Below are positions 17,340-29,561 of a stretch of 49,081 nucleotides of DNA, one piece after another (the first letter of the stretch is position 1; each line of letters starts with the position of its first letter). The notes below the pieces were generated by a model. It did no database searches. It worked only from the letters and a program-made list of their open reading frames with translations, and was not told where the DNA came from. A program made the position numbers and the translations under genes. Origin of the DNA: Polyangiaceae bacterium (GTDB lineage Bacteria; Myxococcota_A; Polyangia; Nannocystales; Nannocystaceae); NCBI GenBank assembly GCA_026989935.1, contig JALSIN010000369.1, forward strand, positions 1-49,081. Reading direction: 5' to 3'.

Positions 17340-18650
17340 TCAGCAGGGCGGCATGCCGATCTGGCAGCGATAGTCCCGCACGACGTCGTACACGGGGTAC
17401 GACGCACCGCCGGGATCCACCCAGGCGAAGTCGTCCCAGTTGGGATCCTGCAAGAGGAACGGCAGCACGGTCACGATGCGGTCGTCCGCCAGGAACACGC
17501 GCTCGTAGGCGTTCTTCATCCACGCGGCCACCTTGGCACGGTCGCCGGGGCCGCCCTTGCCCATGTCCACCGTCCAGCCGGTCTCGGTGACCACGACGGG
17601 CAGGTCGATCCCGAGGGCGTCGAGTTCGTGCTCGTAGTAGCGAAGGCCCGTCTCCCCCTTCCAGTCGGGCGCCTCGTAGGACACGAAGAAGCCCCACCCG
17701 AGCCCCTCCGCCGGGTACGGATGGCTGGCCCAGGCGTCGAGGAACGAGGGAAAGGCGGGGACCGCCGCCTTCATGGCGGTGATGAACTCCGCCGAGGTGA
17801 TCCCCGCCTGGAAACCGTCTCCCCCACATTCACAGCTGATCGCACCACCGGGGGCCAGACCAGCGTTCGTGACCCGGATGCGGGGATCGCCCAGCCCGTG
17901 CAGGGCCCCGGCCACGTCCTCCAGCATGTGGGCGTACTCCGCCGCGATCTGCTCGTAGCCCATCCAGCCGTCGTTGCCGTCCCCCGGATCGCACGCCCAC
18001 TCGTAGCACAGGTTCGGTTCGTTGTGGACTTCCACGTAGATCGGCCAGCCGTCGCGCAGGGGAAGGCTCGAGACCACCGCGGCATAGGCCGCCGCGAGTT
18101 GCTGGTAGGAAAGGTACGCCCCGTCGTCGGACTGGTTGCGCACGCGCCGGTCCCCCCAGGGCGGGCCGAGGCGCAGGATCGGCACCAGATCGCGTTCGTA
18201 GGCCAGGGCCACGGCGTCCTTCCACGCCTGCGGCGCGTCCGTCATGGTGCGGTCGATCCCGGCGAAGGTCAGCCGCACCCCTCCGCCCGGTCCCACCAGA
18301 TACGCCGCCTTGTCCAGCTTGCCGGCGTCGCCCGGGTCCGACAGCCCGATCCCGAAGACGTTTGCCGGCACCCCTGTACCGCCCGTGTCGCCCCCGCTGC
18401 CGGCCGAGCCCGCCCCCGTCGTCCCGCCGCTGCCGCCCCCGGTGGTGGACGTGGACGCGGCCGTGCCACCGCCGGATCCCGTGCCGGACCCGGCGCTCGT
18501 GCCGGTGCTGTCGCCACCGCCGCCCGTGGAGGCGCCGGAGCCGGCGGTCAGCCACGGGTCCCCGATCTCCGGCCCCGAGCAAGACGGCACGCACGCCGAC
18601 AGCACGATCCCCCAACGGGCCGTTCGCGTCCACGGAATCCATCCGGACAT
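17340..18650 (-). CDS. Glycoside hydrolase clan A-like lipoprotein with G/S/T linker
   Basis: GIVLSACVPSCSGPEIG lipobox; TGGGSGGTTGAGSAGSGG linker; WPIYVEVHNEPNLCYEW (acid/base Glu) and LPVVVTETGWTVDMG (nucleophile Glu). Confidence 0.85.
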   Translation of the reverse strand: MSGWIPWTRTARWGIVLSACVPSCSGPEIGDPWLTAGSGASTGGGGDSTGTSAGSGTGSGGGTAASTSTTGGGSGGTTGAGSAGSGGDTGGTGVPANVFGIGLSDPGDAGKLDKAAYLVGPGGGVRLTFAGIDRTMTDAPQAWKDAVALAYERDLVPILRLGPPWGDRRVRNQSDDGAYLSYQQLAAAYAAVVSSLPLRDGWPIYVEVHNEPNLCYEWACDPGDGNDGWMGYEQIAAEYAHMLEDVAGALHGLGDPRIRVTNAGLAPGGAISCECGGDGFQAGITSAEFITAMKAAVPAFPSFLDAWASHPYPAEGLGWGFFVSYEAPDWKGETGLRYYEHELDALGIDLPVVVTETGWTVDMGKGGPGDRAKVAAWMKNAYERVFLADDRIVTVLPFLLQDPNWDDFAWVDPGGASYPVYDVVRDYRCQIGMPPC

Positions 18651-18897
18651 GGTCCCGAGGGTACCCGCCCCACGACGGCCCCTGCAAACCGGCCGCGCCC
18701 CCACCCGGATCCCTCGTCGTGATCGAGGACGGGGCAGGACACCCGAACGGACACGGCGACGGGCTCGCGCACGGGCACCGGCACGGCCCCGAGCCTTTGG
18801 GCCACCCGAAGGCCGGCCACGGCCGCGACCCGGGGCCCGCGCAACCTCCATGGCTCGCGGGTGGGCGCGGCAGCGGCGGTCTTGCGGAGGAATGGGC

Positions 18898-20274
18898 TCA
18901 GCCCCGCCGGCGGACCCCAAGGCTCAGCAACAGCGCCAGGGCCGCGATCCACGGGGCGCCGCGAACGGCCGGGGCCACGGTGCAGCCCTTGGCGCTGGCG
19001 CCCGGCGTGGCCGCCACCGGCGGCGGTCCCTCGTCGCCCGCGGCCGGCTCGACGGGCGCTTCGCCCTCGTGCGTGACCGCGGAGGTCGCTTCCGCCTCTG
19101 CCGAAGATCCGTCCGAACCGGAAGGTTCCGATGCCTCGGCCGCCGACTCGCCTCGCCGGGCGCGCTCGCGTTCTTCCTTGTGCTTCTTGAAGCGCTCCGG
19201 GTAGGGCGGCAGCTCGAAGCCGGCGGGCATCGAGCGGGCGTCGGCGAGCTTCCTCCAGCGGGCGGGGATCTGCCCGCCGGGCGCGGGTTGCTGCACCGTC
19301 AGCAGGTACAGCGCCCGGCGGTTGCGCACCTCGTCCACGTTGTCGGCCGTGGGCACCCGCAGGCCGCGCTCGCCCATGCCGGCGTAGTGGATCTCGGCCC
19401 AGAACCCATGGTCGTAGAAGTACCTGGCGATGGCGCGCGCCCGGTTCTCGGACAGGCGCTGGTTGTCCTTCGCGCTGCCGACGGTGTCGGTGTACCCCAC
19501 GATGTAAAGGCGCGGCGTGATCTGCGCGCCGACGGCCTCGTTGACCTTTTGCAAGCCCACCAGCTCGTGCAAGGCCACCGCCAGCGCCTCCTTCACCTTC
19601 CACTCCTCGTCGGGCTTGATGTCGTACTTGCCGCTGTCGAAGTGGATCTCCGTGTGGGGGATCTCCACCGACCACGGCACCAGCTTGTACTCCACGAACC
19701 CGCCGAAGTCGTTTTCGGCCTTGACGTAGACCATGAACACCTCGGCCGGATCGTCCCAGGTGACCTCGAACACCTCCCCGGTCCCGATCTCCTTCGTGAC
19801 GAGCCCCTCGGCGATCACGTTCCCGCGCGTGTCGTACACCTTGTACTCGTAGCTCGAAAGCGGCGACGGGGCCCGGTAGCGCACCTTGTGTCCCTCGACG
19901 ATCTCCGCCCGGTCGCTGAGTACCACCAGGTTGCCCACCTTGCCGGCCTTGCCCACCGGGCGCAGCACGTCGAACTCGAAGGTGGCCGACAAGGTCTCGC
20001 CCTCGACGGTCATCTTGTAGTGCGCCTGCTTCGCCCGCTGCCGCCAGGTGATCTTGCGGCGCTGGCCGGCCCTCATCCCGGGCACGCGCTTGCGGATCGT
20101 CTGCCCGTCGCCCTCGATGACGACGGTAAACGCATCGAGCGGCTCGTTCGCCACCAACGTCAGGCTGGCGCGGCCGGCGCCGTCGGTCTGGCCGAGATAC
20201 TCGTAGGCGAGCGGGCCGTCGGCCGCGGCACTCGCGACGGCGGCGGCGAGGACGGGGGGGAGCAGGTGGATCAT
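18898..20274 (-). CDS. OmpA-family protein with C-terminal MYXO-CTERM-like anchor
   Basis: HTEIHFDSGKYDIKPDEEWKVKEAL...RLYIVGYTDTVGSAKDNQRLSENRARAIARYFYDHGF...GERGLRVPTADNVDEVRNRRALYLL; C-terminus GASAKGCTVAPAVRGAPWIAALALLLSLGVRRRG. Confidence 0.9.
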   Translation of the reverse strand: MIHLLPPVLAAAVASAAADGPLAYEYLGQTDGAGRASLTLVANEPLDAFTVVIEGDGQTIRKRVPGMRAGQRRKITWRQRAKQAHYKMTVEGETLSATFEFDVLRPVGKAGKVGNLVVLSDRAEIVEGHKVRYRAPSPLSSYEYKVYDTRGNVIAEGLVTKEIGTGEVFEVTWDDPAEVFMVYVKAENDFGGFVEYKLVPWSVEIPHTEIHFDSGKYDIKPDEEWKVKEALAVALHELVGLQKVNEAVGAQITPRLYIVGYTDTVGSAKDNQRLSENRARAIARYFYDHGFWAEIHYAGMGERGLRVPTADNVDEVRNRRALYLLTVQQPAPGGQIPARWRKLADARSMPAGFELPPYPERFKKHKEERERARRGESAAEASEPSGSDGSSAEAEATSAVTHEGEAPVEPAAGDEGPPPVAATPGASAKGCTVAPAVRGAPWIAALALLLSLGVRRRG

Positions 20275-20423
20275 CGGTCTCCTGGGGGGGCGAAGGGGGA
20301 CGCAAGCGGCGGATCGTGCCACCCCAGAGGATAGCGAAGCCCCCGGGCCCCTGCTGCGACGGAGGTCGCAGCCCCCCCCCGCCTGCGTCCCGGACGGCCG
20401 GGACCACGGGGCGTAACGGCGCG

Positions 20424-21416
20424 CTACCCCGACGGCCGAGCCGGGCCCCCGCCGCCCAGGGCCGACAGCGCCGCCGCCACCTCCCCGAAGCCCCCGGCCC
20501 CCACGGACAGGCCGCCGACCCCGGGCGTTCCGAGCAGCGCACGGAGGTCCGGCCCCGAAACGCCGGGCACGGCCCCCGAGGCGAGCGCCCGTTCGGCAGC
20601 GTCGAACAGGGCCGACAGGGCCGCACCGTACGCCTCCCAGAACGCCGCGAACGCCGCGCGGGGCTCGCCGTCGAGCGCGCGCAGCAGGTCGGCCGCCGTC
20701 CTTCCTAGGGCCGGGGCGATCGTCTCGGCCCGGCGCCGGCGGAAGGTCTCCGCGTCGATGCCCTCGTGGACCCAGCCCTCCACGGCCGCCCCCCACGCGA
20801 ACAGGCCGTGCAGCCCGCGGCCCGCCACGCGCAGGCGCCGCCCGAAGGTCGTGTTCCACCGGGCCTCGAGACGGCGCACCTCGGCGGCCGCGGCGCGCAC
20901 CCCGGCCGGCAACCCGCCCGACGCCCCGGGGGGCCGCACCACGACGAACGAGGCGCCGGCGGCACGCAGCTCGGCCGCGGCCGCTTCCGCCACGTCGGCC
21001 GCCTCGCCGGCGCCGAGCCGCACGCGTGCGAGGATCGGGCGGCCCCCCGCCAGGCGCTCGCGCCACCCGGGCGCCGCAGCGGCCCGCGCCGCCACGTCCA
21101 GCAGGGGCCCCGGCGCGGCGGCGAACGCCTCGGCCGGGATCCAGCGGGCGTCCACCGTGCGGCCGCTCCAGTGGTCGAGGGGGCGGGACGCGACCACCAC
21201 GACCGGCTCCGGCACGGCCGGACCACGGCGAAACCGCAGCCCGCCCGGCCCCGGCGGCTCGGGCGGTACGTCCCCCAGATCCACGAGCACCCGTGCGGCG
21301 CCCCGTGCCGCCTCGATCCAGCGGGCCGCCGCCACCCACGTGCGGCCCGTGACCTCGAGCACGATCCCTGGGCCGGGCTCGAACACGGCGGCGATCCGGT
21401 CGCGCAGGTCCGACAC
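20424..21416 (-). CDS. Hypothetical protein, Ala-rich
   Basis: 330-aa ORF MSDLRDRIAAVFEPGPGIVLEVTGRTWVAAARWIEAARG...; in phase with neighbouring genes, no family recognised. Confidence 0.65.
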   Translation of the reverse strand: MSDLRDRIAAVFEPGPGIVLEVTGRTWVAAARWIEAARGAARVLVDLGDVPPEPPGPGGLRFRRGPAVPEPVVVVASRPLDHWSGRTVDARWIPAEAFAAAPGPLLDVAARAAAAPGWRERLAGGRPILARVRLGAGEAADVAEAAAAELRAAGASFVVVRPPGASGGLPAGVRAAAAEVRRLEARWNTTFGRRLRVAGRGLHGLFAWGAAVEGWVHEGIDAETFRRRRAETIAPALGRTAADLLRALDGEPRAAFAAFWEAYGAALSALFDAAERALASGAVPGVSGPDLRALLGTPGVGGLSVGAGGFGEVAAALSALGGGGPARPSG

Positions 21417-21462
21417 GCCGCGACAGCCAACCGCGCCCGGTCCCCGATTGCAACCGGGGCCC

Positions 21463-21867
21463 TCAGCCGCGGCCGAACGGGGGCGGACCGAGCACGGGCG
21501 GGTCGGACGCGAGGGACGGGGGATGGGCGCAGCGCACGACCGTGTGGATCCCCCCCCGCACGTAGAAGTCCCCCTCCACCACGATGGCCCGCGGTTCGAG
21601 CGCGGCCACCAGGTCGTCGAGGATCCGGTTCGTCACCGCCTCGTGGAAGGCCCCCTCGTCCCGAAAGGACCACAGGTAGAGCTTGAGGGACTTGAGCTCC
21701 ACGCATCGTTCGTCCGGCACGTACCGGATCCGCAGCACGGCGAAGTCCGGCTGGCCGGTACGCGGGCACACGCACGTAAACTCCGGGCAGTCGAACGCGA
21801 TCCAGTAGTCGCGATCCGGACACGGATTCGGAAAGGTCTCGAGCTCCTTGGACGGGGCGCTGGGCAC
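21463..21867 (-). CDS. queF: NADPH-dependent 7-cyano-7-deazaguanine reductase
   Basis: [87 protein letters not shown]; catalytic Cys in CPRTGQPD, E(L)KSLK. Confidence 0.97.
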   Translation of the reverse strand: MPSAPSKELETFPNPCPDRDYWIAFDCPEFTCVCPRTGQPDFAVLRIRYVPDERCVELKSLKLYLWSFRDEGAFHEAVTNRILDDLVAALEPRAIVVEGDFYVRGGIHTVVRCAHPPSLASDPPVLGPPPFGRG

Positions 21868-21927
21868 GGGGCGACGCTAGCAGGCCGGGCGGGGCCCCGG
21901 ACAGCGTACCGTGCTATCTTCGCCGCC

Positions 21928-22569
21928 ATGTTCGACGCGCCGGCCGCCCCGCGGTGGACGTGGCTCGTGGCCGCGGCGACCGCGGCCTGCGGGCTCGCCG
22001 GAGGGGACGAACCGTGCGGCGGGTACTGCGGGCCGGGGACCGTCTGCGCCGACGACCGCTGCGTCCCGGCCCCCCCGGCCCCGCCCCAGGACGAGGCGAA
22101 GGCGGGCGGCGACCCGTCGCGCCCGCGGAAGAAGCGGCGGCGGCGACGCAGGCGGCGCGGTGAGACCAAGGCGCCCGCGGGCGGGGGCGAGGCCGCGTTC
22201 ACGCCCCCCGACGACAGCCACGTCCCCCCCTACCAGGACGACCGCACCCAGGTCATCGACGAGCGCTCGGGCACCGAGCGACTGTCCGACCGCGCCGTCC
22301 GCCGCCACATGCGCGGGCTCGAGCCGGCCTTCAACCGCTGCATCGAGCAGGCGGCCCTCGCCAGCGACGAGGACCTCGGCCGCGGCCGGATCGCCTTCGA
22401 CCTGAACGTCGAGCCCGACGGCAAGGTCTCCGGGGTCTCGGTCCACGCCCCGAAGAACCTGCGCGTCTTCGGGATCGTGCCCTGCCTGCGCCTTGCCGTG
22501 TACGAAAGCCGCTTCCCCACCTGGGACGGCCCCCCCATGCGCGTGGAGTACAGCTTCCGGGTGGAGTAG
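21928..22569 (+). CDS. Lipoprotein with polybasic stretch and AgmX/TonB-like C-terminal domain
   Basis: MFDAPAAPRWTWLVAAATAACGLAGG; RPRKKRRRRRRRRGETK; MRGLEPAFNRCIEQA...GRIAFDLNVEPDGKVSGVSV...VPCLRLAVYESRFP. Confidence 0.8.
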   Translation: MFDAPAAPRWTWLVAAATAACGLAGGDEPCGGYCGPGTVCADDRCVPAPPAPPQDEAKAGGDPSRPRKKRRRRRRRRGETKAPAGGGEAAFTPPDDSHVPPYQDDRTQVIDERSGTERLSDRAVRRHMRGLEPAFNRCIEQAALASDEDLGRGRIAFDLNVEPDGKVSGVSVHAPKNLRVFGIVPCLRLAVYESRFPTWDGPPMRVEYSFRVE

Positions 22570-22629
22570 CCCCCCCTTTCCCGGCGGCTCCAAACCTGTT
22601 AGAAGCCCGCCGCACGCGGGCGCCCATGC

Positions 22630-22704
22630 GGCGACTCTAGCTCAGCTGGTTAGAGCGCTGGGTTGTGGTCCCAGAGGTCACGGGTTCGAATCCCGTGAGT
22701 CGCC
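22630..22704 (+). tRNA. tRNA-His (GTG), including G-1
   Basis: Acceptor gcgactc/gagtcgc, D-arm agctcagctggttagagc, anticodon stem ctggg-TTGTGGT-cccag (GTG), T-arm cgggttcgaatcccg; G at 22630 can pair with discriminator C at 22704. CCA not encoded. Confidence 0.97.
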
Positions 22705-24117
22705 CCGCCCGCGCCCCTTCGGGGGCCGTCCCCGCAGCTCGAGTTGCTCGTAGAGGCGCGGGATCCGGACGCGCGCGTCGGGCAAGGCCCGCCGCAGCGC
22801 CCGGGCCGCGGCGGGCTCGGCGTGCACGATGGCCGTCACGCCGGCCGGGCCGCTGGATCGGTGCCAGGCCACCAGGTCCGACTGCCCGGCGTGCGCCGAA
22901 AAGCCCCCCACCGTATGGATCGACGCGCGCACCGGCACGTCCTCGCCGAACATCCGCACGGACCGCGCCCCGTCGATGATCCGGCGGGCGGGCGTCCCCA
23001 TGGCCGCGTACCCCACGAACACGACGGCGCTCTCGCGCCGGGGGAGCTCGCGGCGCAGATGGTGCCGGATCCGCCCACCCGTGCACATCCCCGACCCGGC
23101 CAGGACGACGGCCCCGGACGTAAAGCGCGCCAGCGACTTCGACGCCTCGGTATCGCGCGTCATGATGAGGTTCGGGAATCGGAACGGGTCGCCGCCCTCG
23201 CACGCCACGGCGCAGGCGTCCTGGTCGAAGTCGTCCGGGTACCGCTCGAAGATCTCCGTGGCCGAGATCGCCATCGGCGAGTCGAGGAATACCCGAAGGC
23301 CCCTTGGCAAGCGGCCCTGTTCGAGGCCTTCCCGCAGGAAGTAAAGGATCTCCTGGGCGCGCTCGAGGGCGAACGTCGGGATCAGCACGTTGCCGCGCCG
23401 GCGATAGGTGGCCTCGATGACGTCGTAGAGTTCCTCGACGCTGTCCGCGAGCGGGCGATGCTCCCGGTCACCGTAGGTCCCTTCCATCACGACGACGTCG
23501 CACGGCGGGCACGGCGTCGGGTCGTGCACGATGGGGCGCCCCGGGGCCCCCAGGTCGCCCGAGAAGACCACGCGCACCGTCTCGTTCCCCTCCGTGAGCG
23601 TCGCGTCCACGAACGCCGACCCGAGGATGTGCCCGGCGTCGCGCAGTGTGATCGCGACGCCCGCCGCCGGCTCGAAGGGCACGCCGTACCGTATCTTCGG
23701 GCCGAACCGGTCCACGGTGTCGAACACGTCCACCAGGTCGAACAGCGGGAAGACCTCGGCCCCCCCGCGCCGCAGGGCCCGCCGGGTCTCGTACCGGGCA
23801 TCTTCCGCCAGGATGTGCGCCGCGTCCGCCAAGACCAGGCGCGCCAGGTCGTACGTCGCCCCGGTGGCGTAGATCGTGCCGCGAAAGCCCCTGCGCACGA
23901 GTAGCGGCAAACGCCCGCAGTGATCGAGGTGCGCGTGGGTCAGGAGCACGAAGTCGATCTGCGCGGGATCGAACCCGAAGGGCTCCGCGTTCTTCTCTTC
24001 GAGCGCCCGACCGCCCTGGTAGAGCCCACAGTCCACCAGGAAGCGCACGCCTCCGACCGTCACGAGGTGGCACGATCCGGTCACCGTCTCGGCGGCGCCG
24101 TGGAACGACAGATGCAT
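22678..24117 (-). CDS. MBL-fold beta-CASP RNA exonuclease/endonuclease family protein
   Basis: LSFHGAAETVTGSCHLVTVGGVRFLVDCGLYQGG...LLTHAHLDHCGRLPLL...GTYGDREH...SGMCTGGRIRHHL...VGYAAMGTPARRI...HTVGGFSAHAGQSDLVAW. C-terminus overlaps the tRNA antisense. Confidence 0.95.
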   Translation of the reverse strand: MHLSFHGAAETVTGSCHLVTVGGVRFLVDCGLYQGGRALEEKNAEPFGFDPAQIDFVLLTHAHLDHCGRLPLLVRRGFRGTIYATGATYDLARLVLADAAHILAEDARYETRRALRRGGAEVFPLFDLVDVFDTVDRFGPKIRYGVPFEPAAGVAITLRDAGHILGSAFVDATLTEGNETVRVVFSGDLGAPGRPIVHDPTPCPPCDVVVMEGTYGDREHRPLADSVEELYDVIEATYRRRGNVLIPTFALERAQEILYFLREGLEQGRLPRGLRVFLDSPMAISATEIFERYPDDFDQDACAVACEGGDPFRFPNLIMTRDTEASKSLARFTSGAVVLAGSGMCTGGRIRHHLRRELPRRESAVVFVGYAAMGTPARRIIDGARSVRMFGEDVPVRASIHTVGGFSAHAGQSDLVAWHRSSGPAGVTAIVHAEPAAARALRRALPDARVRIPRLYEQLELRGRPPKGRGRGDSRDSNP

Positions 24118-24206
24118 GGTCGGCGGCAGCCTACCGCATCTGCACCCGCACGATGCGCCCCTCCCCGTGGCGAAGCGCCGCGAGTTGGCCTAGGATCCTC
24201 GTCGGG

Positions 24207-24950
24207 ATGCGATCGTGCCCGCCTCACCTCCTCCTCGTCGCCGCACTTGCGCACACAGCCGCCTGCGCCCAGGGTTCCACGGCCGAGGCCTCCACCAGCT
24301 TCACCGCGAGCGCCAGCGCCGGCCAGACCACCGGCACTGGCTCGGACACGGGCACCGTCGGCGGGACCGGCACGGGGTCCGGGTCGTCGGGGTCGGGAAG
24401 CAGCGGCACCTCGACCGGGGCCGTCACGGGCAGCACCGGACCGGACTCGACCGGGCCCGCCTCCACGGGACCGGCCTCGACGAGCGGGACCACCGGGGGG
24501 CTCGTGTGCGATCCGAGCTACGAACCCAACGACAGCGAGGAGCAGGCCGCGGCCCTCGGAATCATCGACGACTGCGACGGCTCGGGCTCGGCCTTCACCT
24601 CGGAGCTCGAAGGCGACGGGGACGTGGACTGGTTCACCTACAGTGCCTCCGACGTGTTCGGCTGCGTGGTCGATCCGACGCGCGACGTCATCACACCGGC
24701 GCCCGTGCGGTTTTGCAAGTTCATCAACTGCGCGTCGGGCCAGGCCAGCATCGACGGCTGCCCCTCCGGGGCGAGCGCCGCCACGAGCCCGAGCGGCCAC
24801 CCCGGTTGCTGCAAGTACGGTACGAACCTCAGCAACTTCGACGTGGCCATCGACTGCCCCGGCTCGGACGACAGCGCGCAGGTCCTCATGCGGATCGACT
24901 CGGGCCCGGCCGGCGTCTGCACGGCCTACACGATCAACTACCACTTCTGA
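24207..24950 (+). CDS. Hypothetical lipoprotein with G/S/T-rich linker and Cys-rich C-terminal domain
   Basis: MRSCPPHLLLVAALAHTAACAQGSTAEAS; TGTGSDTGTVGGTGTGSGSSGSGSSG linker; DPSYEPNDSEEQAAALG...DVDWFTYSASDVFGC. Confidence 0.8.
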   Translation: MRSCPPHLLLVAALAHTAACAQGSTAEASTSFTASASAGQTTGTGSDTGTVGGTGTGSGSSGSGSSGTSTGAVTGSTGPDSTGPASTGPASTSGTTGGLVCDPSYEPNDSEEQAAALGIIDDCDGSGSAFTSELEGDGDVDWFTYSASDVFGCVVDPTRDVITPAPVRFCKFINCASGQASIDGCPSGASAATSPSGHPGCCKYGTNLSNFDVAIDCPGSDDSAQVLMRIDSGPAGVCTAYTINYHF

Positions 24951-24971
24951 TCGCGCGGGCGCGGGCGCCGA

Positions 24972-25697
24972 TCACCCGCCGAAGGCCTGTGTCCAAAGAT
25001 GGCCCCACTGGCCGCCCGGATGGTACCCTACTCCGATCTCCTTGAAGTCGGGGTTCATGATGTTGGCGCAGTGGCCGTCGCTTTCCATCCACTGCTGCAT
25101 CGTGGCCTCCGCGGTGTCGTTGCCGGCGGCGATGTTCTCGCCGGCCGTGAAGAACGAGTAGCCCGCCTTCATCATGCGATCGAACGGTGACTCGCCATCG
25201 GGATTTACGTGGTCGAAGAAGTTGCGCTCGGCCATGTCCTTGGAGTGGACCCGCGCGGCGCACCAGAGGTTCGGCTGCATCGCAAGCGGCGCCGTGGGGG
25301 CGAAGACCCCGCGGCTGCCACAGTCGGCGCCCTGCATCCGGTGCTGGTTGACGATCTCGACGATCGCCAGTTCGCGGGCCCGCCAGGCCGGGTCCCAGTC
25401 CGCCACCGGCTGGCAGTAGGGGATGTCCTCGGGCACGTCGGGCTCGGTCGGCCCGGTCGTGCTCGCAGCCCCGGTCGTGGTCCCCCCGGTGCTCGTCCCC
25501 CCCGACCCCGGCGTCCCAGTCGTCGTGCTCGTGCTGGAAGTGGTCGTCGTGGCGGGCCCCGAGCCCCCCGACGTGGTGGGGATATACGGGTCGGTGGCGG
25601 CGGCCGTACCGCCGTCGTCGCCCCCACAGGCGGCCGCGAGGACGACGGCCAGGGTCCAGGACGCGGGACGGCGGGGGATCGGGGGGCGGGCGAGCAT
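24972..25697 (-). CDS. CAP/SCP-PR1 domain lipoprotein
   Basis: LAVVLAAACGGDDGG lipobox, S/T/G linker, VEIVNQHRMQGADCGSRGVFAPTAPLAMQPNLWCAARVHSKDMAERNFFDHVNPDGESPFDRMMKAGYSFFTAGENIAAG...ESDGHCANIMNPDFKEIGVGYHPGGQWGHLWTQAFG. Confidence 0.95.
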   Translation of the reverse strand: MLARPPIPRRPASWTLAVVLAAACGGDDGGTAAATDPYIPTTSGGSGPATTTTSSTSTTTGTPGSGGTSTGGTTTGAASTTGPTEPDVPEDIPYCQPVADWDPAWRARELAIVEIVNQHRMQGADCGSRGVFAPTAPLAMQPNLWCAARVHSKDMAERNFFDHVNPDGESPFDRMMKAGYSFFTAGENIAAGNDTAEATMQQWMESDGHCANIMNPDFKEIGVGYHPGGQWGHLWTQAFGG

Positions 25698-25737
25698 GGA
25701 ACCAGGGTACGACGGGCGCCCTCGGCCGCCAAGGGCC

Positions 25738-29544
<3,807 letters not shown>

Positions 29545-29561
29545 GGCGGTACCTCGCTCGG

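Noticed and set aside
15215-17590. 791-aa plus-strand ORF overlapping the CxxCH lipoprotein
   Set aside because: Arg/Gly-rich out-of-frame translation; the 15165..17285 frame has signal peptide and heme motif.
18720-18790. Short periodic gcacgg/gacacggc sequence between the glycosidase and OmpA genes
   Set aside because: Irregular GC-rich near-repeat without conserved unit; no CRISPR-like spacing.
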